Positions 1 through 8,583 of a DNA stretch of 64,000 nucleotides are shown piece by piece; position 1 is the first letter of the stretch, and the number at the start of each line of letters is the position of its first letter. Both the position numbers and the translations under genes were made by a program. The notes below the pieces were generated by a model, which worked only from the letters and a program-made list of their open reading frames with translations, had not been told where the DNA came from and searched no databases. This stretch comes from Shewanella algae (GTDB lineage Bacteria; Pseudomonadota; Gammaproteobacteria; Enterobacterales; Shewanellaceae): NCBI RefSeq assembly GCF_009183365.2, contig NZ_CP068230.1:1331001-1395000 (forward strand), written 5' to 3'.

Positions 1-176
1 CCAACTGGCGCCGACGTTATTCGTTGGCCGTGGAAAGGCTCAATGATTCCGAGCTGCTGCAAACCCTGCTCAGGGATATCCGCCGGGTGCGCGAGCAAAG
101 TGGCAGCGCTGAGCCGGAGCGGCTGCGAGCTCAATCAACAGGAGATGCAGATGAAACAGCAAATCGTCGCCAATGA
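1..176 (+). CDS. malQ: 4-alpha-glucanotransferase, C-terminal end only
   Basis: Only the last 57 codons are visible, reading in frame from base 3 to the TGA at 174-176. The segment begins NWRRRYSLAVERL, the kind of Asn-Trp-Arg-Arg tail found at the end of MalQ-type amylomaltases (GH77). MalQ transfers glucan segments between malto-oligosaccharides and would recycle the short chains left by phosphorylase and debranching enzyme. The frame overlaps the start of glgB by 26 bases, which argues for one transcript with the glycogen genes downstream. The call rests on the short C-terminus and on the neighbourhood. Confidence 0.7.
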   Translation, partial: NWRRRYSLAVERLNDSELLQTLLRDIRRVREQSGSAEPERLRAQSTGDADETANRRQ

Positions 177-2421
177 ACCCGCGCCGCACTTTAGTGAGCC
201 AATGCAGGAAAGGCTGGTCCCGGAACTGGACTTTGCCGCCGCCTGCGCTTTGGCCGAAGGGCGCCATGGCGATCCCTTCGCCTGGCTCGGAATGCATCTG
301 GTCGAGCAAAATGGCCGCAGCCGCTTGTTACTGCGCGCCGTGTTGCCCGGCGCCGCCGTCGTCGAGGTGCTGGACGCGAAAACCGGCCGTAAGGTGGCCG
401 AGCTTACCCCTGTCGTTGGCGCCGAGCCCCTGTTCAGTGGCTTTATGGGGCGCAGGGTCAAACCCTTCGACTATAGGCTCCGCATCAGCTATCCCCAGGC
501 CGAGCTGGTGCTGGACGACCCTTACCGCTTTGATGCTTCGCTCGATGAACAGGCATGTTTTCTCTTCAATGAAGGCAGTCTGCTGAAGGGCTGGCAGTTG
601 CTCGGTGCCAATTGGCTCGAGTGCCAGGGCGTAAAAGGTGTGCGTTTTTGTGTTTGGGCTCCCAATGCCAAAAGTGTGTCTTTGCTGGGGGATTTTAATC
701 ATTGGGACAGACGTCGCCACAGTATGCGCCGCCACCCGGCCTCAGGTCTTTGGGAGCTGTTTTTGCCGCAAGTCCAGGGCGGTGAGCACTATAAATTTTT
801 GCTGCAAACCCAGGATGGCAGCTGGCTGGAAAAGGCCGACCCCTGCGCCAGACAGATGCAAGGTGCGCCCCACAACGCCTCGATAGTGCCGATGGCGGAC
901 AGTGATTGGCAATGGCAGGACAGTGATTGGATGGCCGCCAGGGCGCAAAGCGCCTGGCACCGACAGGCGGTCAGTATCTATGAGCTGCATCTGGGGTCCT
1001 GGCGGCGTAACGGCGAAGGCGGTTTTCTCAGCTACGCAGAGGTGGCCGAACTCTTGGTGCCTTACCTGCAATCTCACGGCTTTACCCATGTGGAATTTAT
1101 GCCGCTGAGTGAATACCCCTTCGACGGTTCCTGGGGCTATCAACCCGTGGGGCTGTATGCTCCCAGTCACAGGTTTGGCGATCCCGAGGGGCTTAAACTG
1201 CTGGTGGATGCCTGCCACAGGGCGGGTATTGGTGTGCTGCTCGACTGGGTGGCGGCGCACTTTCCTTCCGACCCCCACGGCCTGGCGCATTTTGATGGCA
1301 CTTGCTTGTATGAACATGAAGATCCCCGCCGTGGCCGTCATCCCGACTGGGACACCTTGATCTACAACTATGGCCGCAAAGAGGTGCAGAGTTTTCTGCT
1401 CAGTAATGCCTGCTATTGGCTGGAGGAGTTTCACTTCGATGGCCTGCGCCTCGATGCCGTGTCCTCCATGCTCTATCTGGATTACAGCCGCGAAGAGGGC
1501 CAGTGGCAGGCCAACGAATATGGCGGCCGTGAGAATTTGGAAGCGATAGCCTTTTTGCAGCAGCTAAATACGCGTCTCTACCATGAGTACCCTGGGATCA
1601 TCATGATTGCCGAAGAGTCCACCGCCTGGGATGGTGTTAGCCGGGATGTCGCTGCCGGCGGCCTGGGGTTCGGCTTCAAATGGAATATGGGCTGGATGCA
1701 CGACACCTTGGATTATCTCACCAAGGAGCCGGTACATCGCAGCTATCACCACGGGCAACTGACTTTTTCCCTCATCTATGCCTATACCGAGCAGTTTATT
1801 TTGTCGCTGAGTCACGATGAAGTGGTGCATGGCAAGCGCGCCTTGTTGGAGAAGATCCCCGGCGATGACTGGCAGAAGTATGCCACGCTGCGGGCGTTTT
1901 ACGGTTTTATGTGGGCTCACCCGGGGAAAAAGCTGCTGTTTATGGGCGGCGAGTTTGGCCAGCGACGCGAATGGCAACATGACTTCAGCCTCGACTGGCA
2001 CCTGCTGCAGTATCCGTCTCATCAGGGGCTCAGCGATTGGGTGCGGGACCTTAACCTCTGTTATCGCCGGCAGTCGTCATTGTGGCAGTGTGACGGCGAG
2101 CCGCAAGGGTTTCGCTGGCTCGACTGTAACGACAGTCAGCACAGCCTGCTGGCGTTTGCGCGTATCGATTCTGACGGCAACATGGTGCTGGTTATCTGTA
2201 ACTTTACCCCTTGTGTCAGGGAAGGCTATCGACTGGGATTGCCAGAGCCCGGACGTTACCGTGAGCTGCTCAACAGCGACAGCGCATTCTACGGCGGCAG
2301 TAATCAAGGCAACGCCGGCGGTATGGAAGCCGAGGAGATCCCCTGGCAGGGCATGCCATACAGCGCGCTGATCCGGGTGCCGCCCCTGGCGAGCGTCTAT
2401 TTCGCCTTGGAGCGTGGCTGA
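151..2421 (+). CDS. glgB: 1,4-alpha-glucan branching enzyme
   Basis: Cytoplasmic GH13 enzyme, 756 aa, that makes the alpha-1,6 branches of glycogen. An N-terminal early-set/CBM48 region (GVRFCVWAPNAKSVSLLGDFN) precedes the alpha-amylase barrel. The catalytic signatures are present: GLRLDAVSSM (nucleophile Asp), MIAEEST (acid/base Glu) and LSLSHDEVVHG (transition-state Asp). ATG 151 was chosen because GGAG lies six bases upstream; the longer open frame from base 43 is only the out-of-frame end of malQ. The start overlaps malQ and the stop TGA shares a base with the glgX ATG, so translation is probably coupled. Length and motifs are normal for the family. Confidence 0.96.
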   Translation: MKQQIVANEPAPHFSEPMQERLVPELDFAAACALAEGRHGDPFAWLGMHLVEQNGRSRLLLRAVLPGAAVVEVLDAKTGRKVAELTPVVGAEPLFSGFMGRRVKPFDYRLRISYPQAELVLDDPYRFDASLDEQACFLFNEGSLLKGWQLLGANWLECQGVKGVRFCVWAPNAKSVSLLGDFNHWDRRRHSMRRHPASGLWELFLPQVQGGEHYKFLLQTQDGSWLEKADPCARQMQGAPHNASIVPMADSDWQWQDSDWMAARAQSAWHRQAVSIYELHLGSWRRNGEGGFLSYAEVAELLVPYLQSHGFTHVEFMPLSEYPFDGSWGYQPVGLYAPSHRFGDPEGLKLLVDACHRAGIGVLLDWVAAHFPSDPHGLAHFDGTCLYEHEDPRRGRHPDWDTLIYNYGRKEVQSFLLSNACYWLEEFHFDGLRLDAVSSMLYLDYSREEGQWQANEYGGRENLEAIAFLQQLNTRLYHEYPGIIMIAEESTAWDGVSRDVAAGGLGFGFKWNMGWMHDTLDYLTKEPVHRSYHHGQLTFSLIYAYTEQFILSLSHDEVVHGKRALLEKIPGDDWQKYATLRAFYGFMWAHPGKKLLFMGGEFGQRREWQHDFSLDWHLLQYPSHQGLSDWVRDLNLCYRRQSSLWQCDGEPQGFRWLDCNDSQHSLLAFARIDSDGNMVLVICNFTPCVREGYRLGLPEPGRYRELLNSDSAFYGGSNQGNAGGMEAEEIPWQGMPYSALIRVPPLASVYFALERG

Positions 2422-4748
2422 TGCAGATGCTTGCAGGCAAACCCTGGCCTCTGGGCTCGACTCTGGTACATGAAGCCAATGGCGAGCCGGAAGGGGTGAA
2501 TTTTGCGCTGTTTTCGGCTCATGCAACCCGGGTAGAGCTGTGCCTGTTTGAATACAAAAATGGCCAATGGCGGGAGTCTGGCCGTTTCGAGCTTATGCCG
2601 TCCTCGCAACAGGTGTTCCATGGTTTGCTGCTGGGGGCCGGTGAAGGGCTTTGCTATGGCTATCGGGTGCATGGCCCTTATCAGCCTAAGGAAGGGCACA
2701 GATTCAATCCGGCCAAGCTGCTGCTGGACCCTTACGCCAGAGCCTTTTGTGGTCGCTGGCAGTATGGGCCCTGGCAACTTGGCTATGCCAGAGTCGATGA
2801 GCAGGGCCGGCCATTGGCCGCTGTTTGCCATCCGGGGGATGCTGAATCCCCAGTACCAGGGACCCCAGAGCGGGAGTCCGGCAGTGCCGGAATAGGTGAT
2901 GACTTATGGGCCGATCCATGTGACAACGCCTGGGCCATGCCCAAATGCCAAGTGGTAGCCGATACCCGCTTTACCGGTAAGCGCTTGCCGGGCGGCCAGT
3001 GGCGTAATGAAGTGATCTACGAGATGCACCTCAAGGGCTTCACCGCCGCCATGGCCGGGATCCCGCCTGAGCTTCGCGGCACCTTTGCCGGTTTGGGCCA
3101 CCCGGTGGCGATAGCTTATCTCAAGTCGCTCGGGATCACCTGTGTCGAACTGCTGCCGGTGCACGCCTTTCTGTCTGAGCCTTTTCTGCTGGAGAGCGGT
3201 CGCGGTAACTACTGGGGTTATAACAGCATAGGTTTCTTTGCTCCTCATGGGGCATATTCGGCCTCTGACGATGCCATTGGCGAATTCAAGCAGATGGTCT
3301 CTTCCCTGCATGATGCCGGTATCAAACTCGTGCTGGATGTGGTCTTCAACCACAGCGCCGAGGGTAACCGCCAGGGGCCGACCGTCAGTTTTCGCGGCTT
3401 GGACAATCTCAGCTACTACCGTTTGCATCCGGCAGATAAGCGTTTTTATATCAATGACTCTGGCTGTGGCAACTGCCTGGATATCAGTCACCCAAGAGTC
3501 GTACAGCTGCTGATGGACTCGCTGCGTTACTGGGTCGATATCATGGGGGTGGATGGCTTTCGTTTCGATCTGGCCACCAGCCTTGGCCGTGAGATGCGGG
3601 GGTTCAGCAATCGCGCCGGATTGTTCGATGCCTTGCTGCAAGACCCTGAACTGCAGCAATGTGTGCTGATAGCCGAGCCCTGGGACATAGGCCCGGGCGG
3701 TTATCAGTTGGGGCAGTTCCCCAATCGCTTTGCCGAATGGAACGACAGATATCGCGATACCCTGCGGCGTTTCTGGCGCGGTGATGCCGGGCTCTTGCCC
3801 GAGCTTGCCAGGCGCCTTTCCGGCTCCGGCGATCTGTTTGAACACTCGGGGCGCGGCCCACAAAGTTCAATCAACTTTATCTGCAGCCATGATGGTTTCA
3901 CCCTGAGGGACCTGGTGAGCTATCGCGAGCGGCACAATCAGGCCAACGGCGAAAACAACCGCGATGGTCACCATGAAAACTTCAGTGCCAACCATGGCGT
4001 GGAAGGCGAGAGCAAAGATGCCGCCATACTGGCCTTGAGGGCGCGCCAGAGCCGCAATCTGCTGGCGAGTTTACTGTTCTCCCAGGGCACGCCCATGTTG
4101 CTGGCCGGCGATGAGTTCGGCAACTCCCAGAGCGGCAACAACAACGCCTATTGTCAGGACAACCCATTGGGCTGGCTCGATTGGCACAGGGAAGATACTG
4201 CGCTTGGTGCCTTTGTTCGCCGGCTTATCCATATCCGCCGGGATTGCGGTTTTTATGACAGCGATGACTATGTTCACACCGATGCCCTCCAGGCTCCCAG
4301 AGCCCTGGCTTGGTTTGCCGCCTCCGGCGAGGCCATGACACCCGGCCATTGGGGCGAAGTCCAGTGCCGCAGCTTGCAGTTGATGCAGAGCCGTCAGCTC
4401 AATAAGAGCCTTCAGCGGGCAGAGAGCCTTCAGCTGAAAAAGAGCCGTCAGCTGAGCAAGAGCCGTCAGTTAGATATGAGCCCTCAAGGAGAAAACAAAC
4501 TTCAGACTGAAGCCCTGCTGATCCTGCTGCATGCCGGTGACAGCAACAGCCATTTTTGTTTGCCAGCTCCGCCGCCCGGAGCCGGTGAGCAGTGGCAGCT
4601 GCTGCTTTCCAGCGAAGCCGGACGGGATGAACTGCAATCCTGCTATCCCACAGCTTCATCTTTCGCCGTTGCCGCCTGCAGTTTTCAGCTGCTGGCTGCA
4701 GGTGGCCGTTATCTGTCGTCCTCAGCCAAAGGAGCCAGCCATGACTGA
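2421..4748 (+). CDS. glgX: Glycogen debranching enzyme (isoamylase type)
   Basis: GH13 isoamylase-type enzyme, 775 aa, expected to cut alpha-1,6 branch points of phosphorylase-limit dextrin. It has an N-terminal CBM48 (GVNFALFSAHATRVELCLFE) and the catalytic signatures DGFRFDLATS (Asp), LIAEPWD (Glu) and ICSHDGFTLRDLV (Asp). ATG 2421 overlaps the glgB stop; a second in-frame ATG at 2427 is possible. The end overlaps glgP by eight bases. Odd feature: residues about 657-689 are a low-complexity run of hexapeptides of the type S-R/L-Q-L-x-K, encoded by an 18-bp tandem repeat, between the catalytic barrel and the C-terminal beta domain. Confidence 0.94.
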   Translation: MQMLAGKPWPLGSTLVHEANGEPEGVNFALFSAHATRVELCLFEYKNGQWRESGRFELMPSSQQVFHGLLLGAGEGLCYGYRVHGPYQPKEGHRFNPAKLLLDPYARAFCGRWQYGPWQLGYARVDEQGRPLAAVCHPGDAESPVPGTPERESGSAGIGDDLWADPCDNAWAMPKCQVVADTRFTGKRLPGGQWRNEVIYEMHLKGFTAAMAGIPPELRGTFAGLGHPVAIAYLKSLGITCVELLPVHAFLSEPFLLESGRGNYWGYNSIGFFAPHGAYSASDDAIGEFKQMVSSLHDAGIKLVLDVVFNHSAEGNRQGPTVSFRGLDNLSYYRLHPADKRFYINDSGCGNCLDISHPRVVQLLMDSLRYWVDIMGVDGFRFDLATSLGREMRGFSNRAGLFDALLQDPELQQCVLIAEPWDIGPGGYQLGQFPNRFAEWNDRYRDTLRRFWRGDAGLLPELARRLSGSGDLFEHSGRGPQSSINFICSHDGFTLRDLVSYRERHNQANGENNRDGHHENFSANHGVEGESKDAAILALRARQSRNLLASLLFSQGTPMLLAGDEFGNSQSGNNNAYCQDNPLGWLDWHREDTALGAFVRRLIHIRRDCGFYDSDDYVHTDALQAPRALAWFAASGEAMTPGHWGEVQCRSLQLMQSRQLNKSLQRAESLQLKKSRQLSKSRQLDMSPQGENKLQTEALLILLHAGDSNSHFCLPAPPPGAGEQWQLLLSSEAGRDELQSCYPTASSFAVAACSFQLLAAGGRYLSSSAKGASHD
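4389..4487 (+). repeat. 18-bp tandem repeat inside glgX
   Basis: About 5.5 copies of an 18-bp unit close to AGCCGTCAGCTGAGCAAG, in frame with glgX, encode SRQLNK, SLQRAE, SLQLKK, SRQLSK, SRQLDM and SPQ. The unit length is a multiple of three, so copy-number change would not break the frame. The first codons of glgP (around 4768-4787) use similar AAGAGCCGCAGTAAGAGC text. Confidence 0.8.
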
Positions 4749-7281
4749 TACTTCAAGGAATAGAGTCAAGAGCCGCAGTAAGAGCCAATCGACAACAGCA
4801 TCAAAAGCCGCATCGCCAATAGCGCCCGCTAGTCAACAAGCCCCAGGCCATTTGGCGCACCAAGACTGCGAGCCCTGTGATTCACTGCCGGCGGCCTTTG
4901 CCAGACAGCTGAGATACGATCTTAACCGCAATGAGCGCAGGCCACAGGAGCTCTATCAGGCGTTGGCCCTGAGTGTCAAAGAGCAGCTGTTGGACGATTG
5001 GTGCGCCAGTCGCAGCCAGGACGCTTTGTACCAGCGCAAACAGGTGGCTTATCTGTCGCTGGAGTTTTTGATGGGCCGAAGCCTGGGCAACGCCTTGCTC
5101 AATCTGGAGCTGACCGACGAGTGCAGGGAGATGCTGCAAGGCTATGCGGTAGCACTTGAAACCTTGCAACAGCAAGAGCATGACGCCGGTCTGGGGAACG
5201 GCGGTCTCGGGCGGCTGGCGGCTTGCTTTATGGACAGCTGCGCCAGTCTCGGGCTGGCTGTCACTGGCTATGGCATTCGTTATGAGTACGGCATGTTTGC
5301 CCAGCAGATAGTCGATGGTTACCAGCAGGAGCAGCCGGACCGCTGGCTCAGGGATGGCAATCCCTGGGAAGTGCGGGCCTCACAGCACAATGTGACAGTG
5401 CCTTTCTTCGGTCATGTGCAGAGCCATGTCGACCGCGATGGCCGCCGGCACAGGGCCTGGATGGATACCCAGGATGTACTGGCGGTTGCCTATGATATGC
5501 CGGTGCCGGGTTATCGCAACGGCCGGGTCAACACCCTGAGGCTTTGGAAGGCCGAGGCCACGGATGAGTTTGACCTTGCCGAGTTCAACCAGGGTGATTA
5601 CACCGAAGCCGTGGCGGCCAAGAATCTGGCCGAGCAGATCACCATGGTGTTGTACCCCAATGACAGCAGTGAAAACGGCAAAGAGTTGCGGCTGCGGCAG
5701 CAGTATTTCCTGTCCTCTGCCAGTTTGCAGGATCTGTTGACGACCTGGGTTGCCAACAAAGGCCGGGACTTCAGTGAGTTTGCCAAGTTTCATGTGCTGC
5801 AGCTCAATGATACCCATCCGGCGATTGCGGTTCCCGAGTTGATGCGCCTGCTTATCGATGAATACCAGCTGGAGTGGCAAGCCGCCTGGGACATAGTCAG
5901 CCACTGCATGGCCTACACCAACCATACCTTGTTGCCGGAGGCGCTGGAGCGCTGGCCGGTGCGCATGTTCGCCCAGATGCTGCCACGTATTCTGGAGATC
6001 ATCTATGAAATCAACGCCAGATACCTGGAGTTGGTGGCGCATCACTGGCCCGGCGATGTGTCACGTCTGCGGCAGATGTCTATCATAGAAGAGGGGGATG
6101 AGCCCCATATCCGTATGGCTTATCTGGCAATAGTGGCCAGCTTTTCGGTCAATGGCGTGGCGGCGCTGCACTCAAGGCTGTTGACCACAGGGCTGTTTCG
6201 GGACTTTTACGAGCTCTGGCCGCATAAGTTCAACAACCGTACCAATGGCGTGACTCCCAGGCGCTGGCTGGCTCACTGTAACCCCCGTTTGGCCGAGCTC
6301 ATCAGCAGCCGCCTGGGGCAGGATTGGCTGAGCGACCTAAGATGCCTGACTGCCCTCAACGCCTTTACCTCGGACAAGCCATTTATTGCCGCCTGGCGCG
6401 AGGTGAAGCAGGCCAATAAACAGGCACTGGCCGAGCTGGTGGCGCAGCGCTGCCAGGTGAACTTCGACCCCTCCATGATGTTTGATGTGCAGGTTAAGAG
6501 GATCCACGAATACAAGCGGCAATTGCTGAATATCATGCATGTGATCCATCTCTATCAGCGGATTGTCAGTGGCGATACCCAGGGGATGCAGCCACGCTGC
6601 GTCTTGATTGGCGGCAAGGCGGCGCCAGGTTATGCCATGGCGAAACTGGTGATCAAACTGGCCAACAATGTGGCTCATATGGTTAATGAGGATCCCAGAG
6701 TCAGTCCCTGGTTAAGGTTTGCCTTCTTGCCCGACTATAACGTCAGCGCCATGGAGGTGATCTGCCCGGGTACGGATTTGTCAGAGCAGATATCCACCGC
6801 CGGCAAGGAAGCCTCGGGCACAGGCAATATGAAGTTCATGATGAATGGCGCCCTGACCATAGGCACTCTGGATGGTGCCAATATCGAGATGCTCGAAGAG
6901 GTAGGTGAAGACAACTTCTTTCTGTTTGGCCTCAATGCCCTGGCGGTGGAGGAGCTCAAGGCGCACTACTGCCCGGCGCAATATATAGCGTCCTCGGCGG
7001 CGCTCTGCGGCGTAATGGCGCTGCTCAAAAGTGGTCACTTTAATCTGCAGGAACCGGGGATATTCGACCCTATCATAGCCGCCATTGAGTCGCCCCAAGA
7101 TCCCTGGATGCTGGCGGCCGACTTTGAAACCTACCGTCTGGCTCAGCTGCAAGCCGCCAAGGCTTATCAGGATCCTCAGCGCTGGACCGCCATGAGTATT
7201 CGCAACACCGCGGTCAGTGGCCGCTTCTCCAGCGATGTCACCATAGCCGGTTATCGCGACCATATCTGGGGCGCGCAGTGA
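4741..7281 (+). CDS. glgP: Glycogen/maltodextrin phosphorylase
   Basis: GT35 phosphorylase, 846 aa, releasing glucose-1-phosphate from glycogen ends with PLP as cofactor. Typical segments are AYLSLEFLMGRSLGNALLNL near the N-terminus, GLGNGGLGRLAACFMDS, and the PLP-lysine region EASGTGNMKFMMNGALTIG near residue 695. ATG 4741 follows GGAG (AAAGGAGCCAGCC) and overlaps the glgX stop; the upstream in-frame extension lies inside glgX and is discounted. The first 40 or so residues are a Ser/Lys/Ala-rich low-complexity tail not needed for the fold. GlgP and GlgX, made from overlapping genes, would act in turn in glycogen breakdown. Confidence 0.95.
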   Translation: MTDTSRNRVKSRSKSQSTTASKAASPIAPASQQAPGHLAHQDCEPCDSLPAAFARQLRYDLNRNERRPQELYQALALSVKEQLLDDWCASRSQDALYQRKQVAYLSLEFLMGRSLGNALLNLELTDECREMLQGYAVALETLQQQEHDAGLGNGGLGRLAACFMDSCASLGLAVTGYGIRYEYGMFAQQIVDGYQQEQPDRWLRDGNPWEVRASQHNVTVPFFGHVQSHVDRDGRRHRAWMDTQDVLAVAYDMPVPGYRNGRVNTLRLWKAEATDEFDLAEFNQGDYTEAVAAKNLAEQITMVLYPNDSSENGKELRLRQQYFLSSASLQDLLTTWVANKGRDFSEFAKFHVLQLNDTHPAIAVPELMRLLIDEYQLEWQAAWDIVSHCMAYTNHTLLPEALERWPVRMFAQMLPRILEIIYEINARYLELVAHHWPGDVSRLRQMSIIEEGDEPHIRMAYLAIVASFSVNGVAALHSRLLTTGLFRDFYELWPHKFNNRTNGVTPRRWLAHCNPRLAELISSRLGQDWLSDLRCLTALNAFTSDKPFIAAWREVKQANKQALAELVAQRCQVNFDPSMMFDVQVKRIHEYKRQLLNIMHVIHLYQRIVSGDTQGMQPRCVLIGGKAAPGYAMAKLVIKLANNVAHMVNEDPRVSPWLRFAFLPDYNVSAMEVICPGTDLSEQISTAGKEASGTGNMKFMMNGALTIGTLDGANIEMLEEVGEDNFFLFGLNALAVEELKAHYCPAQYIASSAALCGVMALLKSGHFNLQEPGIFDPIIAAIESPQDPWMLAADFETYRLAQLQAAKAYQDPQRWTAMSIRNTAVSGRFSSDVTIAGYRDHIWGAQ

Positions 7282-7314
7282 GCGCCTTTTTCTGTTAATT
7301 GGGAGCACGCTTTT

Positions 7315-8583
7315 ATGCCGAATCCGAGTCCGCGTTATATCAGTAACCTTACCCGTGAAACCTATGCCCTGATCCTGGCCGGAGGCCGGGGTTCCCGCCT
7401 CCATGAGCTGACCGATTGGCGGGCCAAGCCGGCGCTCTATTTTGGCGGCAAGTTCAGGATCATCGACTTTCCGCTGTCCAACTGCATCAACTCGGGGATC
7501 CGCCGGGTAGGGGTGGTGACCCAGTACAAGTCCCATTCGCTTATCCGCCACGTGACCCGCGGCTGGGGGCATTTCAAAAAGGAGTTGGGGGAGTCGGTGG
7601 AGATATTGCCGGCGTCCCAACGTTATTCGGACAACTGGTATCAGGGCACGGCCGATGCTGTGTTTCAGAACATAGACATCATACGTCACGAGCTGCCGCG
7701 CTATGTGATGGTGCTTTCGGGCGATCATATCTACCGCATGGATTACGCCGGTCTGCTGGCCGCTCATGCCGAGTCCGGCGCCGATATGACGGTTTCCTGT
7801 ATGGAGGTGCCGGTGGCCGAAGCGGCCAACGCCTTTGGGGTGATGGAGGTGGACAGCAGCAACCGTATTCTGGGGTTTGAAGAGAAACCTGTCGAACCCA
7901 AGCCCTTGCCGGATAACCCCGAATCCTGCCTGGCATCCATGGGCAACTATGTGTTCAACACAGAGTTTCTGTTTGAACAGCTGAAAAAAGATGCCCAGAA
8001 CGCCGATTCCAACCGGGATTTCGGTAAGGACATTATCCCGGCCATCATAGAAAAGCACCGGGTCTATGCCTATCCGTTTCGCAGCGCCTTTCCCAACGAG
8101 CAGGCCTACTGGCGCGATGTGGGAACTCTGGATTCTTTCTGGCAAGCCAATATGGAACTGCTGTCGCCGACGCCGGCACTCAATCTCTATGATGCCAAAT
8201 GGCCCATCTGGACCTATCAGGAACAACTGCCGCCGGCCAAGTTTGTATTTGACGATGATGACAGGCGCGGTATGGCGCTGGACTCTGTGGTTTCCAGCGG
8301 TTGCATTATCTCAGGTGCCACTGTGCGCCACTGTGTTCTCTTCAATGAGGTCAGGGTTTGTTCTTACTCAGAGGTGGAAGACTCAGTGATCCTGCCCGAT
8401 GTGGTGGTGTTGCGTCATTGCCGCATTCGCAAGGCTATTATCGACCGGGGCTGCATTATCCCCGAGGGGATGGAGATAGGCTTCAACCATGACCACGACA
8501 GGGCCAAGGGTTTTCGGGTCTCGGAAAACGGTGTAGTGCTGGTGACCCGCGACATGTTGGGACTGCCTGTGGGGTACGAATAA
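7315..8583 (+). CDS. glgC: Glucose-1-phosphate adenylyltransferase (ADP-glucose pyrophosphorylase)
   Basis: Makes ADP-glucose from ATP and glucose-1-phosphate, the committed step of bacterial glycogen synthesis. The 422-aa protein has the nucleotidyltransferase loop LILAGGRGSRLHELT, the WRAKPALYFGGKFRIIDFPL segment, the AGDH-like LSGDHIYRMDY site, GFEEKPVEP, and a C-terminal left-handed beta-helix (SGATVRHCVLF onward). GGGAG lies upstream of ATG 7315. The 33-bp gap from glgP and the TAATG overlap with glgA keep it in the operon. Allosteric control is known for the family; nothing in the DNA shows it here. Confidence 0.96.
   Translation: MPNPSPRYISNLTRETYALILAGGRGSRLHELTDWRAKPALYFGGKFRIIDFPLSNCINSGIRRVGVVTQYKSHSLIRHVTRGWGHFKKELGESVEILPASQRYSDNWYQGTADAVFQNIDIIRHELPRYVMVLSGDHIYRMDYAGLLAAHAESGADMTVSCMEVPVAEAANAFGVMEVDSSNRILGFEEKPVEPKPLPDNPESCLASMGNYVFNTEFLFEQLKKDAQNADSNRDFGKDIIPAIIEKHRVYAYPFRSAFPNEQAYWRDVGTLDSFWQANMELLSPTPALNLYDAKWPIWTYQEQLPPAKFVFDDDDRRGMALDSVVSSGCIISGATVRHCVLFNEVRVCSYSEVEDSVILPDVVVLRHCRIRKAIIDRGCIIPEGMEIGFNHDHDRAKGFRVSENGVVLVTRDMLGLPVGYE

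Noticed and set aside
6781..8226. Long minus-strand open frame (481 codons) across glgP and glgC
   Set aside because: It is antisense to two well-conserved genes, has no ribosome-binding site and no recognisable domains; such frames are common opposite GC-rich genes. The same applies to 28908-30002, 60198-61391 and 30482-31438.
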